Positions 8,639 to 16,508 of a stretch of 64,000 nucleotides of DNA are shown one piece after another. The DNA is from Enhygromyxa salina. GTDB lineage: Bacteria; Myxococcota_A; Polyangia; Nannocystales; Nannocystaceae. The stretch is taken from the NCBI RefSeq assembly GCF_000737335.2, contig NZ_JMCC02000015.1, positions 87,328 through 151,327 on the forward strand. The letters are read 5' to 3'. Under the pieces are notes generated by a model, which saw only the letters and a program-made list of their open reading frames with translations, had not been told where the DNA came from and searched no databases. Position numbers and translations under genes: made by a program. Numbering within the stretch: position 1 is the first letter of the stretch; each line of letters opens with the position of its first letter.

Positions 8639-9189
8639 TCGCCGGAGTCGGTGGTGCAACAGTCCGTGGTGTTCATCAGGCAGAAGGTTGGATCACCCTC
8701 GGACGCCAAGGTCGGCATCGTGCGGCAACCGTAGCCCTCGCGGCCGCACTGGCTGTCGTTCTCGCACGGGATGATGCAGGCGGTGAACAGATCCTTCGCG
8801 CCGACACAGGTCACGCCGCCGGCCGGATCACAGTCCGCGGCGTCGTGAATGAAGGTCGTCATCGTGTCGGGCAGCTCGCAGTACTTCGTGCAAAAGCCAC
8901 CGGGCAGGTTGTAGACGCCCAAGATGTTCGACACGCACTGGGCGTCGGCGCCAAGCATCGGCTCGCAGTCCGACTTCTGCATGCAGGGGGCTCCCCAGGC
9001 ATCCATGATCGACTCGGTCATGCCGTCTTTCTCGGCCCACTCGGTCCCGCACGGCATGCCGCCGCTCGTGGTGCTCGTGGCCTCGGTGTCGGACGAGTCG
9101 TCGGACGAGTCGTCGCCCCCATCGCACGCGGGCACGAAGCAAGACAGCACGAGAGCGAGGCACGAGGTCAGCAAGGCGGGGCGCGTCAT
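8629..9189 (-). CDS. Cysteine-rich lipoprotein of unknown function
   Basis: A 186-residue protein with a signal peptide ending in FVPAC (lipidated Cys22), then an Asp/Ser/Thr linker and a compact domain with about 16 cysteines in recurring C-x(n)-DCEP / C-x(n)-SQCG spacing. This pattern is common in myxobacterial surface lipoproteins with disulfide-rich knots. No catalytic motif is visible. It is translated just ahead of the methyltransferase gene. Confidence 0.8.
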   Translation of the reverse strand: MTRPALLTSCLALVLSCFVPACDGGDDSSDDSSDTEATSTTSGGMPCGTEWAEKDGMTESIMDAWGAPCMQKSDCEPMLGADAQCVSNILGVYNLPGGFCTKYCELPDTMTTFIHDAADCDPAGGVTCVGAKDLFTACIIPCENDSQCGREGYGCRTMPTLASEGDPTFCLMNTTDCCTTDSGECA

Positions 9190-9413
9190 GGCGGGCAGGC
9201 TAGATTCGTGTCGCTTCGGTCGTCAAACGGCAAACTCGCTCAGAAACCGCGCACAAGCGTGCGCAGCGGGGTTTGCGGGGATCTTTCCCAAACCCAATTC
9301 ACGCTCGAACAGCCGCGGATCGAGCCGCTGTTGAGACGCTTCGGGTGCGGCACGATGAGCCGCGCACCACCGGGGTGTGCGCGGCTACGACTCGAGGTCA
9401 TGGTCGAGCAGAC

Positions 9414-10637
9414 TCAACCTGTGCGCTGCAGCACAATTGCGATGCCCTGACCCACGCCGATGCACATGCTCGCCAGACCCCAGTTGCCGCCAGTCCGACG
9501 CAGGTTGTGGATCAAGGTCGTGGTGATGCGGGCGCCCGAGCAACCCAGCGGGTGACCCAGTGCGATCGCGCCGCCCGAAGGGTTGACCTTGTCGGGGTCG
9601 AGCTTGAGGGCGCGGATGCAGGCCAGCGTCTGACTGGCGAACGCCTCGTTGAGCTCGATCGAGTCGAGCTGGTCAACCTTCAGGCCCGCCCGCTGCAGGG
9701 CCTTGCGGCTGGCGGGGATCGGCCCGATGCCCATCACGTTCGGGTGCACGCCAGCGTGGCCCCACGTGACAATGCGGGCGATCGGCTTGAGCCCCAGGGC
9801 GTCGGCGCGCGCCTGTGAAGTGATGAGCAGGGCCGCCGCCCCGTCGCTGAGCGGCGACGAGTTGCCGGCGGTCACGCTGCCACCCTTGCGGAACGCCGCC
9901 GGCAGCTTGGCCAGCTTGGCCAGCGACGTATCGCGGCGCACGGACTCGTCGAGGGTCACGCGCAGCGGATCTTTCTTGCGGCCCTGCGGCACCGAGACCG
10001 AGATGGTCTCGTCGTCGAAGTAGCCGTCGTCCTGGGCCCCGGCCGCGAGCTCGTGACTGCGCAGCGCCCAGGCGTCTTGATCTTCGCGACTGATGTCATG
10101 GCGCGTGGCCACGTTCTCCGCCGTGCCGCCAAGCGACTCGATCGGGTACAGCGCGTCCATCTTGGGGTTGATCATCCGCCACCCCAGCGCGGTGTCGAAG
10201 ATCTGCGGCTTGTTGTCGAACGGCTGATCGCCCTTGGGCATCACGTAGGGCGAGCGGGTCATGCTCTCCACGCCGCCGGCGATGTAGACCTCACCCTCGC
10301 CAACCATGACGGACTTGGCGGCTTGGATGATCGCCTCCATGCCCGAGCCGCACAGGCGGTTGACGGTCACGCCGGGCACCTCTTCGGGCAGCCCGGCGAG
10401 CAGCGCGGCCATGCGCGCGACGTTGCGGTTGTCCTCGCCGGCTTGGTTGGCCGCGCCGAAGTAGACGTCCTCGAGATCTTCGAGCGCCGCCGGGTAGCGC
10501 TCGCGCAGCGCCTGGATCACGTGACCCGCGAGGTCGTCGGCCCGCATCGGCGCGAGCACCCCCCGGAGCCGGCCCATAGGCGTGCGCAGGGCGTCGACGA
10601 TCACGGGCGTGCGGGCGGCATCCAGAGCTTCGGCCAT
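9414..10637 (-). CDS. Acetyl-CoA acyltransferase (thiolase)
   Basis: A 407-residue thiolase that cleaves 3-ketoacyl-CoA or condenses acetyl-CoA. The acylated cysteine is Cys96 in NRLCGSGMEAI. The His motif is in NEAFASQ, and the second catalytic Cys is in GGAIALGHPLGCSGAR followed by the C-terminal GVGQGIAIV block. The long substrate loop GGVESMTRSPYV is typical of FadA-type degradative thiolases. The ATG at 10637 is chosen because MAEALDAARTPVIVDALRTP is the normal N-terminus; upstream codons belong to the divergent promoter region. No partner hydratase/dehydrogenase gene is adjacent. Confidence 0.94.
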   Translation of the reverse strand: MAEALDAARTPVIVDALRTPMGRLRGVLAPMRADDLAGHVIQALRERYPAALEDLEDVYFGAANQAGEDNRNVARMAALLAGLPEEVPGVTVNRLCGSGMEAIIQAAKSVMVGEGEVYIAGGVESMTRSPYVMPKGDQPFDNKPQIFDTALGWRMINPKMDALYPIESLGGTAENVATRHDISREDQDAWALRSHELAAGAQDDGYFDDETISVSVPQGRKKDPLRVTLDESVRRDTSLAKLAKLPAAFRKGGSVTAGNSSPLSDGAAALLITSQARADALGLKPIARIVTWGHAGVHPNVMGIGPIPASRKALQRAGLKVDQLDSIELNEAFASQTLACIRALKLDPDKVNPSGGAIALGHPLGCSGARITTTLIHNLRRTGGNWGLASMCIGVGQGIAIVLQRTG

Positions 10638-10761
10638 TGCCTGTGCGTACCACGGGCTCTGTGGGCGTCGCGTTCTTGGGTGTTTGCGGACCCTCACGGG
10701 GCGGACCTCGCGTCGGTAGATCGCGCGCGTCGCGAACTCACGGAGGGTACTCTCCCCCCAC

Positions 10762-11544
10762 ATGTCCGCGCCCTTCTCCCTCATGACCTGGAACGTCAAC
10801 TCGATCCGAGCGCGACTGGACAACGTGCTGACCTACCTCGACGAGCACCAACCCGACGTGGCGTGCCTGCAAGAGACCAAGGTCGAGGATCAGCTGTTTC
10901 CGCGCGTGCCCTTCATGGAGCTGGGCTACCAGGTCGCGCTCAACGGGACCAAGGGCTACGCCGGCGTCGCCACCTTGACCAAGGGCGCCAAGCCCGAAGA
11001 TGTCCAGCTCGGGTTCGCCGAGGGCAAGCCCGACAAGCACCGCCGGATCCTGGCGTGCACCCATGCGGGCGTGCGTATTTACAACCTGTACGTGCCCAAC
11101 GGGACCGCGCTGGGGAGCGACGCCTTCACCTACAAGCTCGAGTGGCTCGAGCGGCTGCGCTGTGAGGTGGCGACAAAATTCAGCGCTGGCGACTCCGTGA
11201 TCTTGTGTGGTGACTTCAACATCGCCCGAGACGAGCGCGACGTGTGGTCCGTCGAGGCGATGGCGGGCTGCACTCACTTCACCCCCGAGGAGCACGCGGC
11301 CCTCGACGGCTTCGAGCAGCTGGGGCTGCGGGATTGCTTTCGCAAGCACGACCAAGCCGCCGGGCGCTTCACGTGGTTCGACTACCGCGACGGCAGCTGG
11401 GAGAAAAAGCACGGCCTGCGGATCGACTATGTGTACGCGAGCGCGCCGATGTTCGAGCGGTGCGGCGAGGTCGTTCACGACTGGGAGCCGCGCGAGTGGG
11501 ACACGCCCTCGGACCACGTCCCGGTCACGGCTAAATTTTCATGA
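10762..11544 (+). CDS. xthA: Exodeoxyribonuclease III (AP endonuclease, ExoIII family)
   Basis: A 260-residue enzyme of the exonuclease-endonuclease-phosphatase fold for base-excision repair at abasic sites. Metal and catalytic motifs are intact: MTWNVNSIRAR, CLQETKVED (catalytic Glu), YVPNG, LCGDFNIARDE, GLRIDYVYAS and the C-terminal SDHVPV. Length and motif order fit the xthA/exoA group. The ATG at 10762 places the first strand correctly. Single gene, divergent from the thiolase gene. Confidence 0.96.
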   Translation: MSAPFSLMTWNVNSIRARLDNVLTYLDEHQPDVACLQETKVEDQLFPRVPFMELGYQVALNGTKGYAGVATLTKGAKPEDVQLGFAEGKPDKHRRILACTHAGVRIYNLYVPNGTALGSDAFTYKLEWLERLRCEVATKFSAGDSVILCGDFNIARDERDVWSVEAMAGCTHFTPEEHAALDGFEQLGLRDCFRKHDQAAGRFTWFDYRDGSWEKKHGLRIDYVYASAPMFERCGEVVHDWEPREWDTPSDHVPVTAKFS

Positions 11545-11741
11545 CGCGTGGCAGGCATTGGCTCAGGGCAAGCTGCTCGCCCGCTCGCGGACCGGTCAGC
11601 CGCCGCCGCCGTGGGGGCTGCATCGGCGATCCTGCGCGCCGCGGCAGCAACGACATCTGCCTTGGCTTCGATCACATGCAGCTGCGAGCGCTCCGCACGG
11701 GCGCGCGCTGTGGGCCGTGTGTGACCCGCTGACGCGAGCCA

Positions 11742-12401
11742 TCACGCGATGGATTTAACCGGCAACACAAGACGATCGGGGTCACCGGCCAACGTGAACC
11801 CACGCGCTTCGTACCAGCTCGCTTTGCCGTGCTTTGCGTCGACAACCAAAAATGCGACCCCGATCAACTTGGCCACCGCGAGGGTCCGCTCGAATGCCCG
11901 CCTCAGCAGCATGTCACCGACCCCCTCACCTCGATAAATGAGGTCGCGGCCCATTCTTGCCAGCAACACGCCTGGAACCTGCTGGAGGTGGTCAAGGAGC
12001 CCGTGGTGCAACGCATCACGCCGCCTCGCTTGGTCTTTCCGCCGAGCTCTTCGTCGCCGAAACTTCCAGTACGCCCGGTACAGGTGCGTTTCGGCTCCTC
12101 AATCTCGACGAAAATCCCGGCGCGAGGCGACGCGATGCATTGCACCACGGGCTCCTAGGCCCCGCACCGACTCGGGAACCCGCGACGTGTCCAGACCGAA
12201 TGCAGCCAGGGTCACGAAGCCAATGATGTGCTCAGGCTGATCGAGGGGTACGAGCACTTCGGTCAAACCAGCGCCTCGTTGAGCATTTGCGCGTGCGTGC
12301 TTCAACAACCATTGGTCGAGTGTCCGGCTGCCGCAGTCAAAGTCGGCCCGAGCATGGCTGCGCGAGATCAACTCCCAACGCACTTTCTCCGCCGGCCCCA
12401 T
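11742..12401 (-). pseudogene. GNAT-type toxin (TacT-like) interrupted by a 162-bp palindromic element
   Basis: The 5' part (12401 down to 12157) encodes a typical toxin-GNAT N-terminus (FDCGSRTLDQWLLKHARANA, then IIGFVTLAAFG). The 3' part (11994 down to 11742) encodes the acetyl-CoA binding half (YRGEGVGDMLLRRAFERTL, ASWYEARGFTLAG). Between them lies the repeat at 11995-12156. Removing exactly 162 bp joins the halves in frame as VPESVRGL-DHLQQVPGVLL, which restores a continuous GNAT of about 165 residues. The N-terminal frame runs into the element and stops at 12099. The gene is therefore inactivated unless spliced or reinitiated. A putative antitoxin gene lies 23 bp upstream. Confidence 0.88.
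11995..12156. mobile_element. 162-bp palindromic MITE/REPIN-like element, copy 1
   Basis: Inverted ends begin AGGAGCCCGTGGTGCAA and match over about 37 bp with four differences. A second internal pair (CCGAAAC and GTTTCGG) flanks the centre, so the whole element can fold into one long hairpin. It interrupts the GNAT toxin without changing frame. No target duplication is visible. No coding capacity, so it must be moved by a transposase from elsewhere. Same length as the copy at 44147-44308. Confidence 0.9.
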
Positions 12402-12424
12402 TCGGCGCTTCCGTTCCGCCCAAT

Positions 12425-12658
12425 CTACAATGCGAAACGAGCGGCAAATCGAGCGAGACCTGCCTCATGGACGGCCTTGGCTCGAGCGCTGATTGGAGCC
12501 GGATCCGCCAGCATTCGCAGGATCTTTGCGGCGTCCTCTTCCGTGCACTTGGACATCGCATGCATCCGCTCACCGAGGTCGTCGTGCCCCTCATCCGCAG
12601 TGGACGCCACGCCACGTGCGGTGACGTACGTCATGGAACCTTCTTTGGCGCTCGACAT
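12425..12658 (-). CDS. Putative antitoxin upstream of the broken GNAT toxin
   Basis: A 77-residue protein, ATG at 12658 preceded by AGGAG at 7 bp. It is acidic and helical in its C-terminal half (EEDAAKILRMLADPAPISAR), which faintly recalls the C-terminal toxin-wrapping segment of DUF1778/TacA antitoxins. A clear ribbon-helix-helix N-terminus is not visible. The assignment rests mainly on position: it ends 23 bp before the GNAT toxin start, in the order usual for TacA-TacT pairs. It may be decaying together with the toxin. Confidence 0.45.
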   Translation of the reverse strand: MSSAKEGSMTYVTARGVASTADEGHDDLGERMHAMSKCTEEDAAKILRMLADPAPISARAKAVHEAGLARFAARFAL

Positions 12659-12790
12659 GAGATCTCCTGGCGTACGCAGGTTAGGGTAGGGTGAAACGTT
12701 GGGTCAACCCGGGTGGTTGTGGCGCTACACAACGGCCGCTGGTCGACTGTGAGGACCGGACGCTCGAATCGGCGCAGTCCCCGCCGCCCA

Positions 12791-12824
12791 GTCAGACCCA
12801 GTAGTCAGACCCAGTCGTCAGACC
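12791..12824. repeat. Short tandem repeat, unit GTCAGACCCAGT(A/C)
   Basis: Two full 13-bp units and a third partial one, just downstream of the stop end of the membrane-protein gene on the minus strand. No function is evident. Confidence 0.85.
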
Positions 12825-12836
12825 ATCCGAGCTTGA

Positions 12837-13403
12837 TCAACGGCGCACTGGGTTTGCGTCTGGATCGTGCTTGGGCGGTTGGAGATCGAGCTCGCGCATC
12901 AGCGACTTCATTTGCGCGTAGGCGTCGTCCATGAGCGCGCGCTCGGTTGGATCCCCTGCGTCGGCCCAGGCCGAGAGCGCGGTGAACGAACCAGTCGCGC
13001 GATTGTAGAGCTCGTATTGTTCGCGTGGGCTGAGCTTGCGGCCGCTCTCGAGCGCGGCCTCGAGATCGTGGAGCGCTTGCTTGAAACTGGCGACCGCTTC
13101 GTCGGCGTCGAGGTCACCGGGGTCGCCCTCTGGCGGCGCCTGGGGGATCGCAACTTGCTCGCCGCGAGACCGGCCGCTGGTGTGCAAGGGGCGAACAAAG
13201 CGGGGCGGGCGGGCTCGCGGTTCTTGGGCGACGCGATCGTTGTCCCGCATGCGATCGAGGCCCTCCTCGAGCTCGACCTGGGCGGGATCGGGTCGCATCG
13301 CTCGCCAGGTCAGCAGCGACGCGACCAAGACCACCACGCCGCCGCCTGCGATCAGCAGGTGGTCGACGCGAACCTTGAGGTTGCTGAGGCGGGGTGAACT
13401 CAT
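12837..13403 (-). CDS. Membrane-anchored hypothetical protein
   Basis: About 188 residues. After a short basic N-terminus, one membrane helix (LLIAGGGVVVLVASLLTW, about 18-35) is followed by a charged, Pro/Arg-rich stretch and a helical C-terminal domain (residues 95-188, e.g. FKQALHDLEAALESGRKLS). The family is not recognised. The ATG at 13403 puts the helix near the N-terminus; a longer start would add a Pro/Ser leader without signal character. It stands alone, convergent with nothing and divergent from the APC permease. Confidence 0.7.
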   Translation of the reverse strand: MSSPRLSNLKVRVDHLLIAGGGVVVLVASLLTWRAMRPDPAQVELEEGLDRMRDNDRVAQEPRARPPRFVRPLHTSGRSRGEQVAIPQAPPEGDPGDLDADEAVASFKQALHDLEAALESGRKLSPREQYELYNRATGSFTALSAWADAGDPTERALMDDAYAQMKSLMRELDLQPPKHDPDANPVRR

Positions 13404-13504
13404 GGCGCGTGGCGGGGCACTGGGAGGCGGACCAAGTGTGGGCCAACTCCCAAGTGTGTGAACCCTATCAGTGCTCCAGGTCAAGTGTGCGTCCAGCGGC
13501 CGAT

Positions 13505-13550
13505 GTTTTCAGTTCGGGCGTGGGTTTCTCGCGCGCGCGCGCGGCATTCG
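13505..13550. repeat. Degenerate copy of the CGGGCGAG-hairpin repeat
   Basis: Starts GTTTTCAGTTCGGGCG, matching the copies at 57271 and 57851 with substitutions. The second arm is degraded to a CG-alternating run. It lies in the 265-bp region between the divergent membrane-protein and permease genes, which otherwise holds no recognised gene. Confidence 0.6.
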
Positions 13551-13668
13551 GGGTCCAGTGTGCTCCAGTGGTCCCAAATCATTCACCTTTTCCAATTCAG
13601 CGCTTGATTCGGAGCTACGCTCGCCCGCCCGCAGACGGCGAACGACTCGCCCAGCCCGAGACCCGCTC

Positions 13669-14982
13669 ATGAACGCATCAAAGCCGGATCACGAACCCCA
13701 GGAGGCGCTCGCCCGCGTCGTCGGAGTGCCGGGCGCCGTGCTGATGGGGCTTGGGTCGATCCTTGGCACGGGGATCTTCGTCAGCATCGGGATCGCCGCG
13801 GGCGTGGCCGGCTCCGCGGTGCTGCTCGCCGTCGCGCTGGCCGCCGTGGTCGCGCTGTTCAACGGGCTGTCCAGCGCCCAGCTCGCCGCGAACCACCCTG
13901 TCAGCGGCGGCACCTACGAATATGGGTACCGCTATTTGAACCCAGCGCTGGGGTTTAGCGCAGGGTGGATGTTTGTGTGCGCCAAGTCGGCCTCTGCGGC
14001 CACGGCGGCGCTGGGCTTTGCAGGCTATGCCCTGACGCAATTCGGCGTCACCAACGACTGGGCTCGGGTCGCGCTCGCGGTTGTTGCGGTCGCGGTATTG
14101 ACGGGGATCGTCGCGGGCGGGATGCGACGATCGAATCGGGCCAACGCGATCATCGTGCTCGTGACGCTCGCCTCGCTCGTCGTGTTCGTGATCGCCGGGC
14201 TCCCGAGCGCGGTGTCGGGGTTTCGCCCGCAGCGCTTGGCCGAGCAGGCCTACGACGCGCCCTCGCTGCTGCATGCGACGGCCTTGATGTTCGTCGCGTA
14301 CACGGGCTACGGCCGAATCGCCACTTTGGGAGAAGAAGTCCGCGACCCCGCGCGAAGCATCCCGCGGGCGATTGTGGTGACCTTGATCGTGAGCATGGGG
14401 CTGTATGTCGCGGTCACCTTCGTCGCGGTTGGCAGCATGGGCGCGGGCGGCCTGGCCAACGCGACCCGAGCGGCCGCGGCCCCGCTCGAGGTCGCGGCCC
14501 ACGGGTTCGGGCTTCGCGGGGTGTCGGTGCTGATCGGGATCGGCGCTGTCACGGCAATGCTCGGCGTGCTGCTGAATCTGCTGCTTGGGCTGTCGCGCGT
14601 GTTGCTTGCGATGGCGCGCCGCGGTGACATGCCCAGCGCCCTCGCGCGCGTGGACTCGCAGCACAGCTCTCCGCGGCGGGCCGTAATTGTGACCGGGGCG
14701 ATCATTGCAGCGATCACCTTGGTCGGCAGCGTCCAGCTTGCATGGTCGTTCAGCGCGTTCACGGTGCTGGTCTACTACGCGCTCACGAACCTGGCCGCGC
14801 TGCAGCTGCCTGCGGATCAGCGCCGCTACCCGCGGTGGGTCGCCGCCGCGGGCTTGCTGTCCTGCCTTGGCCTCGCGTTCTGGGTGGAACCAATGATCTG
14901 GGCGACCGGGCTTGGGCTGATCGCGGCGGGTCTGGTCTGGCACGCGATCGCGCGCCGCCGCGCAAGCCACTCGCGTGAGTGA
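13669..14982 (+). CDS. APC-superfamily amino acid permease
   Basis: A 437-residue inner-membrane transporter with about 12 helices. The first helix carries the family signature GLGSILGTGIFVSIG (unwound TM1 that binds the amino-acid backbone), followed by SGGTYEYGYRYL and the conserved cytoplasmic loop EEVRDPARSIPRAI. This places it with APC transporters of the eukaryote-like/YfnA group. Substrate cannot be read. The ATG at 13669 gives the usual 20-residue hydrophilic leader. Monocistronic. Confidence 0.92.
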   Translation: MNASKPDHEPQEALARVVGVPGAVLMGLGSILGTGIFVSIGIAAGVAGSAVLLAVALAAVVALFNGLSSAQLAANHPVSGGTYEYGYRYLNPALGFSAGWMFVCAKSASAATAALGFAGYALTQFGVTNDWARVALAVVAVAVLTGIVAGGMRRSNRANAIIVLVTLASLVVFVIAGLPSAVSGFRPQRLAEQAYDAPSLLHATALMFVAYTGYGRIATLGEEVRDPARSIPRAIVVTLIVSMGLYVAVTFVAVGSMGAGGLANATRAAAAPLEVAAHGFGLRGVSVLIGIGAVTAMLGVLLNLLLGLSRVLLAMARRGDMPSALARVDSQHSSPRRAVIVTGAIIAAITLVGSVQLAWSFSAFTVLVYYALTNLAALQLPADQRRYPRWVAAAGLLSCLGLAFWVEPMIWATGLGLIAAGLVWHAIARRRASHSRE

Positions 14983-15060
14983 GACCCACGTTGTCACGCC
15001 TGTGATCCGCGGCGCAAAAATCGTCGCCCGAACCCGGCCGGCATGTTGGTATGCTGGCGC

Positions 15061-16194
15061 ATGCGCAAGTTTGTCCTTGGTCTCGCCGGATTGTCCGCGT
15101 TCTTCGCTGGTCTGACGCTGGAGGGCTGCAAAGCGCCCTGCGAGGTCGGGGCCGAGAGCTGCGAGTGCACGGGCGGGGGTGTCTGCGATCCGGGCCTGAC
15201 CTGCCTCAGCGGTCTGTGTGTGAACGCGGGGCCCAACCCCAACGAGCAGAGCAGCAACGACGAGACCACGAACAGCGGCAACACGATGAACCCCGGCGAC
15301 GGCGACGGCGACGACGATCCGACCGGCGATGGCGACGGCGACGACACCAAGCTCGACGCGCTCGACGGCGAGACCGGTGGACCGTGCGTCGACACGGGCT
15401 GCAAGAAGGTCGACATGCTGTTTGCGATGGACGGCTCGCTCTCGATGATCGAAGAGATCAACGCGCTCAAGGCTGGGCAAGCGTTCTTGTCGATCGTCAA
15501 CACGCTCGAAGACCTGAACTGCGGGGGCATCGACTATCGAATTGGTGTGACGGGCGACAACGACAATGGCTGGGTGGTCCCCAACAACTGGGCGGACCCC
15601 AACCCGTGGTTCGACAGCGGTACGTACACGCCAGCGCAGATGTCCGTGCACTTTCAGGCGGCGGCGACCAAGGTTGGCAACAGCGGTGGGGCCTCGCTCG
15701 GGTGTGAACACGTGCTGACCACTGCCGTGAACCTGATCGGCGGCGACGCCAGCGGGTTCTTGCGCGACGACGCGCTGCTGGTGATGGTGCTGATGAGCGA
15801 CGTCGACGACTACGGCTGGTACGACCAAGTCAACGGCCACAGCTGCGGGGACTTTTTCGAGGGCTGCAACGTGGCGGGGCAGCCGGTCCCAACGCTCTAC
15901 GACACACTCGTTGCGCTCAAGGGCGGCGACCCAGCAGGGGTCTCGGCGATCGTGATTGCGGGGGACCCAACAGTCAACGCAGGCATCAACGCGTGTAGCC
16001 AACCACTGAGCTGTGGGGGGGCGGTCGAGGCGTATCACGCCGACCGGCTCTACGAGTTCGCGGACATCCAAGCGGGCACGAACGGCTTCGCGGCGGAGAT
16101 CTGCGACGGACCCATGGCCGTCCCAGATGCCGTCAATACGGCCCTCCACGACAACATCGATCTCGCGTGTCAGGAGTTTCAGCCCGAGGGCTGA
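15061..16194 (+). CDS. Lipoprotein with von Willebrand factor A-like domain
   Basis: A 377-residue protein. Its lipoprotein signal ends at Cys23 (LTLEGC), then come a Cys-rich knot (GGGVCDPGLTCLSGLCV), an Asp-Gly linker, and a domain beginning KKVDMLFAMDGSLSMIEE. That segment is a MIDAS-like D-x-S-x-S variant (D-G-S-L-S) of the VWA fold, followed by helices and strands such as LLVMVLMSDVDDYG. Likely a surface metal-dependent binding protein; its ligand is unknown. The ATG at 15061 is preferred because it starts a proper signal peptide. Confidence 0.85.
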   Translation: MRKFVLGLAGLSAFFAGLTLEGCKAPCEVGAESCECTGGGVCDPGLTCLSGLCVNAGPNPNEQSSNDETTNSGNTMNPGDGDGDDDPTGDGDGDDTKLDALDGETGGPCVDTGCKKVDMLFAMDGSLSMIEEINALKAGQAFLSIVNTLEDLNCGGIDYRIGVTGDNDNGWVVPNNWADPNPWFDSGTYTPAQMSVHFQAAATKVGNSGGASLGCEHVLTTAVNLIGGDASGFLRDDALLVMVLMSDVDDYGWYDQVNGHSCGDFFEGCNVAGQPVPTLYDTLVALKGGDPAGVSAIVIAGDPTVNAGINACSQPLSCGGAVEAYHADRLYEFADIQAGTNGFAAEICDGPMAVPDAVNTALHDNIDLACQEFQPEG

Positions 16195-16353
16195 GAGCTC
16201 CGAACGATCGCCGCGCGCGAGCTCGAGTTCCCAGGTGACACCACCATCCTCGGCGAGATCGCCAAGGCGCTGATCGCCGGGAGCTACGAGACCACGATCT
16301 GGGGGCAAGCCTCGACCTGGCGGGCTGGCGGGCTGGCAGGCGGTGCACTTTGA
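16195..16353 (+). pseudogene. In-frame coding-like extension after the VWA-like gene
   Basis: Directly behind the TGA at 16192-16194, in the same frame, about 52 codons remain open to a TGA at 16351 and look protein-like (GDTTILGEIAKALIAGSYET). This could be a former C-terminus cut off by a new stop, or chance. Its end runs into the degenerate palindromic repeat. No start codon or ribosome site of its own is evident. Confidence 0.3.
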
Positions 16354-16500
16354 CGCGAGCCTGTACCCGCGGCTCAATCGCGTTTGGCCCCGATCACCTT
16401 CCCGCGCTCTTGAACGGAGCGCGCGGTTCACGTGTCGCACGTGCGCCGTTCGCGAGATCACGGGCGCGAGACGACGCGATGCATTGCACCACGGGCTGCT
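16335..16500. mobile_element. Degenerate copy 3 of the 162-bp palindromic element
   Basis: Only the right arm is clear: 16461-16500 matches copy 1 over about 40 bp (GGCGCGAG, GATGCATTGCACCACGGGCT) with two or three changes. The left portion shows scattered similarity (GGTGCA, CGCG spacing) at the distance expected for a full 162-bp unit. It ends 8 bp before the start of the hybrid kinase gene. Confidence 0.6.
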
Positions 16501-16508
16501 AGGCTCGC

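Noticed and set aside
9414..10823. Thiolase starting upstream at 10823
   Set aside because: The extra 62 residues overlap the start of exonuclease III on the other strand and resemble no thiolase N-terminus.
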